A stretch of DNA of 64,000 bases, taken from Litoreibacter halocynthiae (GTDB lineage Bacteria > Pseudomonadota > Alphaproteobacteria > Rhodobacterales > Rhodobacteraceae). Within the stretch, counting starts at the first letter, position 1. Each line of letters starts with the position of its first letter. Both the position numbers and the translations under genes were made by a program. Below are positions 7,117 through 16,954 of the stretch, piece after piece. The stretch is from assembly GCF_004365635.1 (NCBI RefSeq), contig NZ_SOBH01000003.1, forward strand, positions 124,001 through 188,000, written 5' to 3'. Under the pieces are notes generated by a model, which was not told the DNA's origin, did no database searches, and was given only the letters and a program-made list of their open reading frames with translations.

Positions 7117-8318
7117 GGGTCCACCTTTTGATCAGATTTCTTGAACGGGCCGTATTCGGTCATGATCTCGATATCCTCGTCGATGGCGGTCCGTTCTGCA
7201 TCAAGAAACTGCTGGACCGCGTCGCGGAAGCCTTCATCGGCAATCCAGTGCAGCGAATGGGTGGCGACAGGCAGATACCCCCGTGCCAGTTTGTGTGCGC
7301 CTTGCGCGCCGGCCTCAACGCGGGTCAACCCGTGGGTAATCGCCCAGTCGATAGCCTGATAATAGCACAGCTCGAAATGCAGGCAGGGGTGGTCCTCTAG
7401 GCAGCCCCAGTAGCGGCCATAGAGGGTGTCGCGCCCAATGAAGTTCAGCGCGCCCGCGATGAACTGCCCGTCACGTTCCGCCAGCAGCAAAACCATGTCG
7501 TCGCGCAGGTTCGCTTGCGCCTCGTCGAAGAACGCGCGGGTGAGGTAGGGTGTCCCCCATTTGCGCGCGCCGGTGTCTTGGTAGAACAGCCAGAAGGCGT
7601 CCCAATGTTCAGGCTGGATCTGGTCGCCGGTCAGGGCATGGATGGTGCCGCCGAACTTCGCGGCCTGTGCGCGTTCGCGGCGGATGTTTTTGCGCTTACG
7701 CGCCGACAGCGAGGCAAGGAAATCGTCGAAGGTCTTGTACCCGCCCGACACCCAGTGGAACTGCTGGCTGAGCCTTGGCATCAGACCCATTTGCGTACCT
7801 GCATCGGCCTCGTCCTCAGTGCAAAACGTGATGTGCAGGGAGGAGACGTGGTTTTGTGACGCCAGTTGCACAGCACCTTGCACCAGCGCAGATTGCGCTA
7901 CTGCCTCGAATTCGGGCTTCACCAACAGCCTGCGCCCTGTGGCGGGGGTATGCGGAACGGCCATTTGCAGCTTGGGGTAGTAGTTTCCGCCTGCGCGCTC
8001 GAAGGCATGCGCCCAGTTGTGGTCGAAGATGTATTCGCCCTGCGAATGGTTTTTGGCGTAAAGCGGCGCTGCGCCGATCAGTGTGCCGTTCTGGCGGGCG
8101 AGCAGGTATTGCGGCTGCCACCCCGTGCCAGCGCCAACAGAGCCGGAGCGTTCCAGAGCCAGCAGAAACCGATGCGTTGTAAATGGATCGACGAGGCGGC
8201 CATCTGCGGCCTCCGGGCAAGCACAGGCGTCCCAGTCGGCGGCATCAATCTGCGTGAGGCTCGCGATGACGCTGATCTCTATCTGCGTCTCCGCCTTATC
8301 ATCGGTCCCGTCATGCAT
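7113..8318 (-). CDS. GNAT/FemAB-like acyltransferase-fold protein (DUF482)
   Basis: This protein belongs to the COG3146/DUF482 group, annotated as peptidoglycan-biosynthesis or GNAT-like and of unproven function. It has 401 residues from the ATG at 8318; an upstream TTG at 8339 has no ribosome site. Family features include the [21 protein letters not shown] region early in the chain, [12 protein letters not shown] near the middle, GRYWGC and the C-terminal [11 protein letters not shown], with several conserved His and Trp. It sits between glycerophosphodiesterase and pterin dehydratase, in an ATGA overlap with the latter. Confidence 0.85.
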   Translation of the reverse strand: MHDGTDDKAETQIEISVIASLTQIDAADWDACACPEAADGRLVDPFTTHRFLLALERSGSVGAGTGWQPQYLLARQNGTLIGAAPLYAKNHSQGEYIFDHNWAHAFERAGGNYYPKLQMAVPHTPATGRRLLVKPEFEAVAQSALVQGAVQLASQNHVSSLHITFCTEDEADAGTQMGLMPRLSQQFHWVSGGYKTFDDFLASLSARKRKNIRRERAQAAKFGGTIHALTGDQIQPEHWDAFWLFYQDTGARKWGTPYLTRAFFDEAQANLRDDMVLLLAERDGQFIAGALNFIGRDTLYGRYWGCLEDHPCLHFELCYYQAIDWAITHGLTRVEAGAQGAHKLARGYLPVATHSLHWIADEGFRDAVQQFLDAERTAIDEDIEIMTEYGPFKKSDQKVDP

Positions 8319-8348
8319 GACTGAAAGATGGGCCTTCAAGATGCAGGG

Positions 8349-9104
8349 TCAAGCGGGGATGAACCCCTCGAAGGTGATGTTTTGCGCGAATTTCAATGCT
8401 TCATCCGCCTGCGCTTGGCTTTTGATCGTCCAGCAGAGGATTTGAGCGCCTTGTGACTTCAGCTCCGCCACGCGTGGGCGGGTGAGGTCTGGCGCTTCAT
8501 GAGAGATAAAGGACGCCGTGCTCCATTCGTAGTCAGGAATTTCGCGCAAATGGTCGCAAACCTTGGTTGAAAGGGGTGCCCAGTCGGACGGTTTGTAGGC
8601 GCTTGTGACCAATCCGCGGGGGCGGTTGGGGCTAAGCTCGGACATCATCTTTGTGGAGTGCGGGTTGAAAGACATGACCGCTGCGTCGCCTTGGTAGGTG
8701 CTCAGGGCGTCGGCCACAGCGCGTTCCAAAGGGCCGATATTTGGACCCATGGAACCGTCCTGATCCTTCAACTCGATAAGCAGCGGGACGCGACCGGCGA
8801 CAAGTTCCAGCACGGCTTGCAGGTCAAAGATCGTGTCGTCACTGTCGCTGAGCGTCATGCCCCGCACGGTTTCCGCCGTGCGGGTCTGGATAGGCCCGCC
8901 CTTGCCGGTCAGGCGGGCCATGTCGTAATCATGGAACACCATGGCTTGCCCATCGAAAGACAATTGCACGTCCAGCTCGATCCCGTAGCCCGCGTCGATG
9001 GCGGCCTTGAAGGCCGACATGGAGTTTTCGATCACGCCCTTGGAGCGGTCGTGCAACCCCCGATGTGTGATCGGACGGGCAAAGAACGCGGCGGGCAGGG
9101 TCAT
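8349..9104 (-). CDS. Glycerophosphodiester phosphodiesterase
   Basis: It hydrolyses glycerophosphodiesters to glycerol-3-phosphate and an alcohol, letting the cell use lipid head groups. The 251 residues carry the TIM-barrel catalytic elements: THRGLHD (13-19), ENSMSAF (26-32), the GYGIELDVQLSFDG segment (39-52), VFHD and, later, LIELKD. No signal peptide is visible, so it is probably cytoplasmic (UgpQ-like). It overlaps the RidA gene by ATGA. Confidence 0.93.
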   Translation of the reverse strand: MTLPAAFFARPITHRGLHDRSKGVIENSMSAFKAAIDAGYGIELDVQLSFDGQAMVFHDYDMARLTGKGGPIQTRTAETVRGMTLSDSDDTIFDLQAVLELVAGRVPLLIELKDQDGSMGPNIGPLERAVADALSTYQGDAAVMSFNPHSTKMMSELSPNRPRGLVTSAYKPSDWAPLSTKVCDHLREIPDYEWSTASFISHEAPDLTRPRVAELKSQGAQILCWTIKSQAQADEALKFAQNITFEGFIPA

Positions 9105-9565
9105 GTATTGATCTGGAAAATGCCTTCGATCTCGACGGCGACATTGAAGGGCAACGCGCCGGCACTGACGGCAGAACGGGCGTGTTTGCCAGCGTCACCC
9201 AAGGCTTCAACAAGGAAATCCGACGCGCCGTTGATAACCTTCGGCTGCTCGGTGAAATCGGGCGTGGAGTTCACGAAGCCGGTCAGTTTCACAACACGCA
9301 CCAGGCGGCTGAGGTCACCGCCGCAGGCGGCTTTCAGTTGCGCCAGAAGCGAGATTGCGCAGGTGCGGGCGGCTGCGGCACCTTGCTGGGCGGTCAGGTC
9401 TGCACCGATTTTTCCGGTGATGAACCCGTCGTCGTTCTGGCTGATCTGGCCGGAGATATACACTGTGTCGCCGACAATAACGCTCGGCACATAATTGGCG
9501 GCGGGGGCTGGGGCGTCGGGCAGGGTGACGCCAAGTTCGGCAAGGCGGGTTTCGTAATGTGACAT
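9101..9565 (-). CDS. RidA family protein (YjgF/YER057c/UK114)
   Basis: RidA proteins deaminate reactive enamine/imine intermediates released by PLP enzymes. This 154-residue member belongs to the longer subgroup. The DTVYISGQISQN segment near residue 35 and the C-terminal LPFNVAVEIEGIF region fit the trimeric chorismate-mutase-like fold. An arginine equivalent to the catalytic Arg is not certain in this subgroup (the region reads LPFNVAVEIE). The ATG at 9565 follows GGAG at a good distance and is preferred to one at 9577. It lies between HlyD and the glycerophosphodiesterase. Confidence 0.88.
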   Translation of the reverse strand: MSHYETRLAELGVTLPDAPAPAANYVPSVIVGDTVYISGQISQNDDGFITGKIGADLTAQQGAAAARTCAISLLAQLKAACGGDLSRLVRVVKLTGFVNSTPDFTEQPKVINGASDFLVEALGDAGKHARSAVSAGALPFNVAVEIEGIFQINT

Positions 9566-9577
9566 GGTGATCTCCAT

Positions 9578-10879
9578 TCAGGTTTCGCGGAAGGCGCGAT
9601 TGAAGTAATCGGTAAAAGGTTTCAGCAGATATGTCATCGGTGATCTGTCGGCGGTGCGGATGAATCCGTCCACAGGCATACCCGGCACAAGGTCCACATC
9701 GCCCAAGCGGTCGATCTCGCCTTCTTTCAAAGTCATCTCGACACGGTAGAAGCTACGGCCCGTTGCCTCGTCGCGGAATGCGTCGCCAGAGATGGACGAG
9801 ACGGTGCCGAATACCTCCGGCGTGGTGCGGGCGTCAAAGGTGGCAAAGCGTAGGGTGACGTCTTGCCCCAGATAGACCTCATCCACATGGATCGGCTCAA
9901 TCTCACCGGTGATCACCATCGGGCGGTCTTGCGGTACGATAAACATCAGCGCTTCGGCGGGTTTGATAACCGCGCGTTCTGCAAATACCGTGAGGCCGAA
10001 AATCAGCCCTGAAACCGGTGCTGTAATATCAAGTCGCGACAGGCGTTCCTGCAACGACAGGCGTTGTTCGCGCAGTTCAAATTCGCGGTATTGCAGGTCA
10101 CGCAGTTGGGTGATCGCCTCTTCCTTGCGCTGGGTGGCAAGGCGCAGGATTTCAAGGTCGATCTCGGTGATGCGGCCTTCGTTTTCGGCGGCGGAGGCGG
10201 TCAGTTCACCTACCGTCCCACGCAGCCGCGCATCTTCACGACGCAGCGCCAATACGCGGCTGGATTGTGCCAACCCTTTTTCGAGCAGGTCTTGCTGGGT
10301 CAGCAGTTCTTCTTGCAGCAAGTCGAGCTGCGTCTCCAGCGCTTGTTGCTGCGCGCGGACGCCGTCCACCTGATTGTCGATTTGAGCCTTGCGTTTTTCA
10401 AGCTGCTCGATCGCTTGGTTCGCCGAAGACACGCGCGTCTCGAACAGCAGTTGTTGCCCGTCGATCAGTTCCAGAAGTTGCGGGCGGCGTTGCGCGGCGT
10501 CCAGAAGCAGCGGGTCAAACGTGATCTTATCTGTTTCGTCACGTTCAGCCTTCAACCGGCCATTCCTCGCGAGGATTTCAAACAGCTGACCTTCGACGAT
10601 CAGCAGTTCGGAGCGCAGTCGCGTGTCGTCCAGCTTGACCAGTAGATCGCCTTTTTTGACGCGATCCCCTTCTCGCACCGGCACCGCTGCGACCACACCG
10701 CCATCGGGATGTTGTAGCACCTGACGGTTCTGGTCGACCTCGATGCGCCCCGGCGCGATAATTGCGCCAGAGATGTTGGCTTCGACAGCCCACAGGCCAA
10801 ACCCGCCCAGTAAGACCACCAAAGCCAGCAGGCCTATGCTGACGGGGGTGCGGGCGGACCATTTGTTCGCGCCACTCAT
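9578..10879 (-). CDS. Type I secretion membrane fusion protein, HlyD family
   Basis: This periplasmic adaptor links the secretion ATPase to an outer-membrane TolC-like channel. It has 433 residues with one membrane segment (about 13-32), a biotinyl-lipoyl half-motif ([21 protein letters not shown], about 60-80), a long coiled coil (about 140-275), then the second lipoyl half ([14 protein letters not shown]) and a beta-barrel. Its ATG overlaps the stop of the ATPase gene as ATGA. No RTX-type substrate and no TolC are in the window. Confidence 0.93.
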   Translation of the reverse strand: MSGANKWSARTPVSIGLLALVVLLGGFGLWAVEANISGAIIAPGRIEVDQNRQVLQHPDGGVVAAVPVREGDRVKKGDLLVKLDDTRLRSELLIVEGQLFEILARNGRLKAERDETDKITFDPLLLDAAQRRPQLLELIDGQQLLFETRVSSANQAIEQLEKRKAQIDNQVDGVRAQQQALETQLDLLQEELLTQQDLLEKGLAQSSRVLALRREDARLRGTVGELTASAAENEGRITEIDLEILRLATQRKEEAITQLRDLQYREFELREQRLSLQERLSRLDITAPVSGLIFGLTVFAERAVIKPAEALMFIVPQDRPMVITGEIEPIHVDEVYLGQDVTLRFATFDARTTPEVFGTVSSISGDAFRDEATGRSFYRVEMTLKEGEIDRLGDVDLVPGMPVDGFIRTADRSPMTYLLKPFTDYFNRAFRET

Positions 10880-12612
10880 GACACACCTCCTGGACCGGGT
10901 TTTTTGGCAATGGTCTCATGGTTTGCAACCGTGCCCCGCAGAACTTCGTCGCGGGGGCCGAAGGCGCGGCGCTGGCCTTGTTCTAGAACCATCAAAAGCT
11001 CGCATTCAGAGATGGCGGACGGGCGATGGGCCATGATGATGATCGACCCGCCGTCCGCCTTCATTGCGCGGATGGCAGTGTTTAGGGCCAGCGACCCGTT
11101 ATTGTCGAGGTTGGAGTTCGGCTCGTCCAGGACCAGCAAAACCGGCTCCCCGAACAGCGCTCGCGCCAGCCCGATCCGCTGCAACTCGCCGCCTGACATC
11201 CGCCCGCGCGTGGCCGAGATATGCGTGTCGTAACCGTTTGGTTGGCGCAGGATCAGATCATGGGCGTCCGCCTTTTGCGCGGCCTTGATGATTGCCTCAG
11301 GATCGGCGTTGGCCTGCAGCCGCGCGATATTTTCGCCGATCGTGCCGTCAAACAGGGTCACTTTCTGCGGCAGATATCCAATATGGCTTCCCAATGTGTC
11401 AGGGTCGTATTGGTCCAGCGCGGCCCCCCCAAGGCGGATTTTGCCACCCGCGGTCGGCCAGATGCCCGTCAGCGCCTTGGCCAGCGTGGATTTGCCCGCG
11501 CCGGACGGCCCGATCACGCCCATGGCCTGACCGGCTGGCAGTTCAAACGACACCATGCGCAATGTGGCCTGCTTTTCGCCCGGTGGAATAACGGTGATCT
11601 GTTCGCCGCGCAGATGCGCCTCGGGGCGCGGCAGCGGGGTGCGGGGCGGCAGAACCGCGACTTCGGATAGCAACGCCTTGAGACTGTCCCATCCCATCAA
11701 AGCGCGTTGCACCAAGGCCCATTGCCCGATTGCCATTTCGATCGGCGCAAGTGCGCGACCCAATAGGATAGAGCCCGCGATCATTGCGCCCGCCGTCATT
11801 TCATTTTGCAGGACCAGATAGGCACCAAGGCCAAGCATTGCAGACTGCAAGAACAGCCGTAGCGTCTTTGTGGTGGCGCTGATCGCGCCCGCGCGGTCGG
11901 CTTTCAGGATGGACTTTTGCAAGGATTCCGACCGGAACTTTTGCCAGCGGTCAAAGCTGGCCCCACGCATCCCAAGGCCTGCGATGACTTCGGTTTCTTC
12001 CATGATTTCGTCGGATAACCGGTTCGCCTGAAGGCCGGATATTCCGGCTTCCAGTTGCGGCTGGCGGGTAGTGCGCTGGTTGACCAATGTCAGGATCACC
12101 AGAAGCGTGCCACCGGCGACGGCCAGATATCCCAACCAGGGGTGAAAGATGAAAATGGCGGCAACGAAGAACGGCGTCCAAGGCATGTCGAACAAGGCCA
12201 GCAATGCCGGCGATGACAGCAGGGTCTGCACCGATTCCAAATCGCGCAAGCCGGTGTTGTTGTCACCCGATTGCGGGGCAAGATTGGACTTGCGCTGCAT
12301 CGCGGAAAAGACACGGCGGTCGAGTTTGTCCTGAAAACGCGCGCCGATCCGTGATAGGATGCGTCCGCGGGCATAATCCAATATGCCCATCATAGCGTAA
12401 AGGAACACCACAAGTATTGAGAGGGCGACGAGTGTTTCCTCGGAGCGGGAGCCGAGGACACGGTCATAGACCTGCAGCATGTAAAGCGGGCCAGTTAACA
12501 TCAGGAGGTTAACAAAAATGCTGAAAATGAAGGCCGCGACGAATAACGGGCGGCTTTCGCGGCGTGCGGCGGTCAGTTCAGCCCGGCCAAGGTGATTTTG
12601 CTCTCTTCTCAT
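10876..12612 (-). CDS. Type I secretion system permease/ATPase, PrtD family
   Basis: This ABC exporter half-transporter moves unfolded RTX-like proteins through a type I secretion channel. It has 578 residues, the usual PrtD size. The N-terminal membrane domain has about six helices (roughly 22-300). The ATPase domain has Walker [10 protein letters not shown] (368-376), signature MSGGE (472-476), Walker B with Asp-Glu (496-497) and the switch His in IIMAHRP. There is no N-terminal C39 peptidase-like domain. It is first in an operon with hlyD, and the substrate gene must be elsewhere. Confidence 0.94.
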   Translation of the reverse strand: MRREQNHLGRAELTAARRESRPLFVAAFIFSIFVNLLMLTGPLYMLQVYDRVLGSRSEETLVALSILVVFLYAMMGILDYARGRILSRIGARFQDKLDRRVFSAMQRKSNLAPQSGDNNTGLRDLESVQTLLSSPALLALFDMPWTPFFVAAIFIFHPWLGYLAVAGGTLLVILTLVNQRTTRQPQLEAGISGLQANRLSDEIMEETEVIAGLGMRGASFDRWQKFRSESLQKSILKADRAGAISATTKTLRLFLQSAMLGLGAYLVLQNEMTAGAMIAGSILLGRALAPIEMAIGQWALVQRALMGWDSLKALLSEVAVLPPRTPLPRPEAHLRGEQITVIPPGEKQATLRMVSFELPAGQAMGVIGPSGAGKSTLAKALTGIWPTAGGKIRLGGAALDQYDPDTLGSHIGYLPQKVTLFDGTIGENIARLQANADPEAIIKAAQKADAHDLILRQPNGYDTHISATRGRMSGGELQRIGLARALFGEPVLLVLDEPNSNLDNNGSLALNTAIRAMKADGGSIIIMAHRPSAISECELLMVLEQGQRRAFGPRDEVLRGTVANHETIAKKPGPGGVS

Positions 12613-12798
12613 GCGAGAGTTTTAACCCCATTTTTACTGTCTCGCGCCAGTGCATTGTGAAATCGGCGGCAGGATTGTGCCTTTCAATCCTCTATCGACA
12701 AAAGATTGAAGGGTCGTGACTTGAACATCTGGAACTTTGCAACATCGTCTCATATAGCGCGATACTTGGACTTTAAGACGACCCTGATGGGGGGCAAG
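12613..12798. promoter_or_regulatory. Divergent promoter region, type I secretion / mlaA
   Basis: The 186 bp between two divergent operons is AT-richer than its flanks and should contain both promoters. A G-rich stretch ending in GGGGGGCAAG (about 12789-12798) can act as the ribosome site for mlaA. I see no clear operator. Confidence 0.4.
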
Positions 12799-13551
12799 AT
12801 GACAAAATTTGCACATGTACTGCTGAAGCGCGTTGCTGTCGTGTTGGTGGCTGCGGCTGTTGCCGGTTGCACCGCTGCGCCTATTGGTGTCGGCATTGAC
12901 GATCCGATTGAACAGCAAAACCGTGACACCCACGCGGCGAACCGTGCTTTGGATAAAGCCTTGGTGCGTCCTGCGTCGAACGGCTACGGTTCCGCCGTGC
13001 CATCTCCGGTGCGCACGGGTGTGTCGAACTTTGCTTCAAACCTGAACCTGCCGGGGCAGGTGCTCAACAACCTGCTGCAATTCCGCATTGAGAATGCAGG
13101 CCACAACACCTTCCGTTTCCTTATGAATACGACGTTCGGGTTCGGTGGTTTGCTGGATGTGGCGACAGAGGCCGGTTTGGAAAACAGACGCACAGATTTC
13201 GGCGAGACGCTGCATGTCTGGGGCGCGCCTGAGGGGGCGTATCTCGAACTTCCGCTCATTGGTCCCTCGACCGAGCGTCATGCCGCTGGCCGTGTTGTCG
13301 ACATTCTGATGAACCCGCTGAATTTTGCGGTCGAAGGCCCGCTGCGAAGCGCAGGGACCGGGGCCAGCGTGGCCGCACGGTTTGGTGATCGCTACCGCTA
13401 TTCAGATTTGGTAGACTCTGTTCTATATGAAAGCGAAGACAGCTACGCACAGGCGCGGCTTCTGTATCTGCAAAACCGGCGCTTCAAGCTTTCGGGCGGG
13501 GCGCAGCCGGACTATATTGATCCCTATGAGGCCGTCTATGGTAATGAATAA
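12799..13551 (+). CDS. mlaA: Outer-membrane lipoprotein MlaA (VacJ)
   Basis: MlaA sits in the outer membrane and removes mislocalised phospholipid from the outer leaflet, passing it to MlaC for return to the inner membrane. The 250-residue product has a lipoprotein signal peptide with lipobox VAGC, so Cys24 is the lipidated residue. VacJ-family landmarks are DPIEQQNRDTHAANRALDK, FRFLMNTTFGFGGLLDVA and the late YSDLVDSVLYESEDSY. The start at 12799 gives a normal signal peptide; longer in-frame starts do not. mlaC overlaps its end. The inner-membrane MlaFEDB genes are not here. Confidence 0.93.
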   Translation: MTKFAHVLLKRVAVVLVAAAVAGCTAAPIGVGIDDPIEQQNRDTHAANRALDKALVRPASNGYGSAVPSPVRTGVSNFASNLNLPGQVLNNLLQFRIENAGHNTFRFLMNTTFGFGGLLDVATEAGLENRRTDFGETLHVWGAPEGAYLELPLIGPSTERHAAGRVVDILMNPLNFAVEGPLRSAGTGASVAARFGDRYRYSDLVDSVLYESEDSYAQARLLYLQNRRFKLSGGAQPDYIDPYEAVYGNE

Positions 13552-14137
13552 CCTCTTTTCCCGTCGCGCGTTTGTCGCCAGCCTTGCTGCGTTGACGCTT
13601 CCTCTTCCTGCTTTCGCGATTTCCGGCCCTGCTGCCGAAAAGCTTGTCGAGAACGCGGTCGGCGACATCAATAAAATCATCGCTTCGGGCAAGTCCGGGA
13701 ATGCGATGCTGCGTGATTTCGAACGTGTCTTCGAGCGTTACGCCGATGTGAACATCATCGCGCTGACAACGCTTGGTCCAGCGCGTCGTAGCGCCAGCAA
13801 GGCCGAAGTGTCAGCCTTTGTGTCGGCCTTCAAGGGCTACTTCACCCGCAAATACGGCAAGCGTTTCAACGAGTTCGTTGGTGGCCAGATCATCGTCGAA
13901 GGCTCCCGCGCTTCCAAAAGCAACGTGGAGGTTCAGTCCACCGCAAAGCTGCGCGGCTCTGCACCGTTCAAGGTAACTTGGCTGGTGTCCGATAAATCCG
14001 GCAGCCCGAAAATCTTCAACATCATCATTGAAGGTGTGAACACGCTGACCTCCGAGCGGGCCGAAATCGGTGCCATGCTTGACAAGCGGCGCGGCGATAT
14101 TGGCGCTTTGACTGCCGACCTTAAAAAGCTGGGCTAA
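13538..14137 (+). CDS. mlaC: Phospholipid-binding protein MlaC (Ttg2D), probable Tat signal
   Basis: This periplasmic carrier shuttles phospholipid between MlaA and the inner-membrane Mla ABC complex. The 199-residue product starts with MVMNNLFSRRAFVASLAALT; the SRRAF sequence followed by a moderate hydrophobic stretch and AFA cleavage at about 27 suggests twin-arginine export, unusual among MlaC proteins. The mature part has the family blocks FERVFERYADVN and VEVQSTAKL. The start at 13538 has GAGG about 7 bases upstream and overlaps mlaA by 14 bp. Its TAA overlaps the stop of the convergent PBP gene. Confidence 0.9.
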   Translation: MVMNNLFSRRAFVASLAALTLPLPAFAISGPAAEKLVENAVGDINKIIASGKSGNAMLRDFERVFERYADVNIIALTTLGPARRSASKAEVSAFVSAFKGYFTRKYGKRFNEFVGGQIIVEGSRASKSNVEVQSTAKLRGSAPFKVTWLVSDKSGSPKIFNIIIEGVNTLTSERAEIGAMLDKRRGDIGALTADLKKLG

Positions 14138-16344
14138 TTCCCGCCTAACAGCTTCCCGAGCAGATTGCCCACGTCGCGGATGATCTGCTCGGTGACATTT
14201 TCCAGATTTTGCTGACCCTGATTGCTGCGACCGTTTCCGCGTGGTCGCTGTGCCACTTGTGGTTGCTGCACGGGTTCTGGCCGCGTGACTCGGGGCGGGT
14301 TGGCGGGGCGGATCATCGGTAGCGGTTCCGCCGGAAGGCCGTCCGTTACGCGCACCATGGTCTCTTTCCAGATCTCCGCCGGCAATCCTCCGCCGGTCAC
14401 GCCTTTCAGCGGGGTGTTGTCGTCATACCCCATCCAGACACCGACCACATACTGCGCGGTGAAGCCGATGAACCAAGCATCCTTTGCAGCACTTGTGGTG
14501 CCGGTCTTGCCCGCCACTTCGCGGTCGCCCAGTTTGGCGCGGCGCCCCGTGCCGTCATTGACGACGCGGTACATCATATAAGTCAGCTGTTGTGCGGCGC
14601 TCTCGGTGATAACCCGCTCGCCGTAGCCGCCGCCTTGGCCGAACAGCGCGTTCTGGTCACCCTTCAGGCGCAGCTCGCGGATGCCGTAGGGCGACACTGC
14701 ACGGCCGCCGTTCAGGATGCCCGCATAAGCCCCCGTCATCTCCAGCAACGTGCTTTCAGACGCACCAAGCGCCAGCGCGGGGCCGGCGGCCAACTCATTG
14801 TCGATGCCGAACCTTTCGGCCACATCGCGCACGTTGTCACGGCCCACGGCTTCTGACACTTTCACGGCCACGGTGTTAATGGACTGCGCCAGCGCATCGG
14901 TCAGCGTCATTTCGCCTTTGAAGTTGCGGGTGTAGTTCTTCGGCGTGTAGGGGCCCGAGCCGGGGACGTTGATAGTGAAGGGTTCATCCACCACGATGCT
15001 GTCATACTGGAAGCCCAAATCCATCGCGGCGGCATAAACGAATGGCTTGAACGCCGATCCGGTTTGCCGCTTGGCCTGCACCGCGCGGTTGAACGCGCCA
15101 GAGACCTTGGCCTGACGTCCACCCACCATGGCGCGCACTGCGCCATCGGCGGACATGACCACAATTGCGGCCTGCGCCTCGGAGCCTTCGCGCACCTTTT
15201 CTTCGAAGATGTAATCCAGAGCGTCTTCCGCGGCTTTTTGCAGACGCGTGTCGAATGTCGAGCGGATCATAACGTCTTCGGTCGTATCGTTCGCCAGAAA
15301 GTCGGGCGCGGTGTCCATCACCCAATCCACGAAATAGCCACCCGCCCGCGCTTGCGCGGCTTTGGACAGGGTCGCAGGGGCGGCATTTGCCGCGGCCTCG
15401 TCAGAGGAGGTAATATAGCCCTGCTCACGCATCAGTTTCAAAACTGTCGCCGCGCGGTCTTGGGCGCGTTGCAGGTTGTTGGTCGGCGCATAGGTGGACG
15501 GGGCTTTCAGCAAGCCCGCCAGCATTGCGGCTTCCGGCACGCTGACCTTGGCGGCGTGTTTGCCGAAGTAGATTTGCGATGCGGCCTCGAACCCGCGTGC
15601 GCCGCTGCCCAGATAGGCGCGGTTCAGGTAGACCGACAGGATGTCGTTCTTCGAATACTTGGCTTCCATCGCCAAGGCATAAAGCGCTTCCTTGCCCTTG
15701 CGGGCCAATGTGGTGCGGCGGCAGTCGGATTCGTAGTCGGTTTCGTTCTTCCACTTGGTGGGGTCAAACTTCACACCAAGGCACAACAGCTTGGCCGTTT
15801 GCTGCGTCAGGGTAGAGCCGCCGTTGCCTTTCCACGGCTTGCGCCCCTCGCGCATGTTGATGCGCATCGCCGATGCGATACCACGGGGCGAGATGCCCAG
15901 ATGCCAGTAGAACCGCTTGTCCTCGGTCGCGACCACGGCGTTTTTCAACGCTGGGGCTACGGATTCCGCGCGGACCGCACCGCCGAAATTGTCACCGCGC
16001 CATGCGAAAACCACGTTCTCGCGGTCCAGCACTGTGACCGAACCACGGGTCCGCCCGTCCAGTAGTTCCTCCACAGGGGGCAGTTGCGCGTAAGTATAGG
16101 CCACGGCAGCCGCCAGCAGGATCGCGGCGACGGCGGTGATCCGCCATGTCAGACGCCAGATCAGCCGGAAGGTCCAGACAAACGGGAACAAAATCCACCC
16201 GATCACGCCTCGCTTCTTGGGCGCGGCCTTGCGCTTGGTCACGCGAGGCTTCGGCTTGGCCTTGGGTTTCGGCTTCGCTGCGGGCGCCTTGGAATAGCGC
16301 TTTTCTGCCACCAGAGGGGGCTTTTTACGTCCGGAATTGCTCAT
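14134..16344 (-). CDS. Class A penicillin-binding protein, PBP1A family
   Basis: A bifunctional murein synthase with a glycosyltransferase (GT51) and a transpeptidase domain. The 736 residues start with a long Lys/Pro/Ala-rich cytoplasmic tail (about 1-48), then a membrane helix (about 58-85). GT51 motifs include ATEDKRFYWHLG and GGSTLTQQTAK. The transpeptidase has SxxK as GSAFKPF, SxN as SIN, and KTG as AGKTGTT. The C-terminus is a Pro/Gln-rich low-complexity tail. The start ATG at 16344 was chosen over a TTG at 16359. The last 4 bases are shared with the convergent mlaC stop. Confidence 0.94.
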   Translation of the reverse strand: MSNSGRKKPPLVAEKRYSKAPAAKPKPKAKPKPRVTKRKAAPKKRGVIGWILFPFVWTFRLIWRLTWRITAVAAILLAAAVAYTYAQLPPVEELLDGRTRGSVTVLDRENVVFAWRGDNFGGAVRAESVAPALKNAVVATEDKRFYWHLGISPRGIASAMRINMREGRKPWKGNGGSTLTQQTAKLLCLGVKFDPTKWKNETDYESDCRRTTLARKGKEALYALAMEAKYSKNDILSVYLNRAYLGSGARGFEAASQIYFGKHAAKVSVPEAAMLAGLLKAPSTYAPTNNLQRAQDRAATVLKLMREQGYITSSDEAAANAAPATLSKAAQARAGGYFVDWVMDTAPDFLANDTTEDVMIRSTFDTRLQKAAEDALDYIFEEKVREGSEAQAAIVVMSADGAVRAMVGGRQAKVSGAFNRAVQAKRQTGSAFKPFVYAAAMDLGFQYDSIVVDEPFTINVPGSGPYTPKNYTRNFKGEMTLTDALAQSINTVAVKVSEAVGRDNVRDVAERFGIDNELAAGPALALGASESTLLEMTGAYAGILNGGRAVSPYGIRELRLKGDQNALFGQGGGYGERVITESAAQQLTYMMYRVVNDGTGRRAKLGDREVAGKTGTTSAAKDAWFIGFTAQYVVGVWMGYDDNTPLKGVTGGGLPAEIWKETMVRVTDGLPAEPLPMIRPANPPRVTRPEPVQQPQVAQRPRGNGRSNQGQQNLENVTEQIIRDVGNLLGKLLGGN

Positions 16345-16423
16345 GTACCTGCGCTTCAAGGCTACTTTTTGTTCGGGTCAATATAGGGCGGCTTGTCGCA
16401 GATGTGGAGAGGAAGTCTGCGCA

Positions 16424-16444
16424 GAGCACGTCTCAATTGTGCTC
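16424..16444. promoter_or_regulatory. Inverted repeat in the glnK promoter region, NtrC-like
   Basis: GAGCAC (16424-16429) and GTGCTC (16439-16444) form a perfect 6-bp inverted repeat with a 9-bp spacer in the 258 bp between the PBP gene and glnK. NtrC sites have GCAC/GTGC half-sites, but with 7 bases between them rather than 9, so this is only a candidate. No sigma-54 promoter with correct spacing was found nearby. Confidence 0.35.
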
Positions 16445-16602
16445 AATTCGCGGGCATCGGCTAGAAATTGTGCAAAAATTCATGCCGCATGGCAGCATTT
16501 GCCCCGAAATCGCGGCGGGAAACATTGCTGCGCGCCCCTCTTCCTCGCTGTCCTGATGCCAGACCTGCCCTGCGTATCGGGGTGAAATCGAAGGGGAAGA
16601 CA

Positions 16603-16941
16603 GTGAAACTGATCATTGCAGCAATCAAGCCGTTCAAGCTGGAGGAGGTCCGTGAAGCGCTGACCGCCATCGGCGTGCGCGGGATGATGGTGACCGAGAT
16701 TAAGGGCTTCGGCTCCCAGTCCGGTCACACCGAAATCTACCGTGGTGCGGAATACGCCGTGAACTTTGTGCCCAAGGTCAAGCTGGAGATCGCGGTGACC
16801 GCCGCCATGGCCGACCAAGTGGTCGAGACCATCACCACCACCGCGCGGACCGACAAAATCGGGGATGGCAAAATCCTCGTGCTGGACGTGACGCAGGCCG
16901 TGCGTGTGCGCACCGGCGAAACCAATGAAGACGCGTTGTAA
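16603..16941 (+). CDS. glnK: Nitrogen regulatory protein P-II (GlnK)
   Basis: This trimeric signal protein senses glutamine/2-oxoglutarate and ATP/ADP and blocks AmtB when nitrogen is plentiful. It has 112 residues. The T-loop has the uridylylation tyrosine Tyr51 (RGAEYAVNF, 47-55), and the Walker-like TARTDKIGDGKI (about 83-94) binds ATP. The start is GTG with AAGGGGAAG just upstream; earlier in-frame ATGs would add an unrelated basic tail. amtB follows 13 bp later, the standard glnK-amtB pair, which favours GlnK over GlnB. Confidence 0.96.
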   Translation: MKLIIAAIKPFKLEEVREALTAIGVRGMMVTEIKGFGSQSGHTEIYRGAEYAVNFVPKVKLEIAVTAAMADQVVETITTTARTDKIGDGKILVLDVTQAVRVRTGETNEDAL

Positions 16942-16954
16942 GGGAACCCAACAC

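Noticed and set aside
16490-16502. TGGCAGCATTTGC resembling a sigma-54 promoter upstream of glnK
   Set aside because: The GG and GC elements are 10 bases apart, measured from first base to first base; sigma-54 promoters need 12. The match is therefore on the wrong face of the helix.
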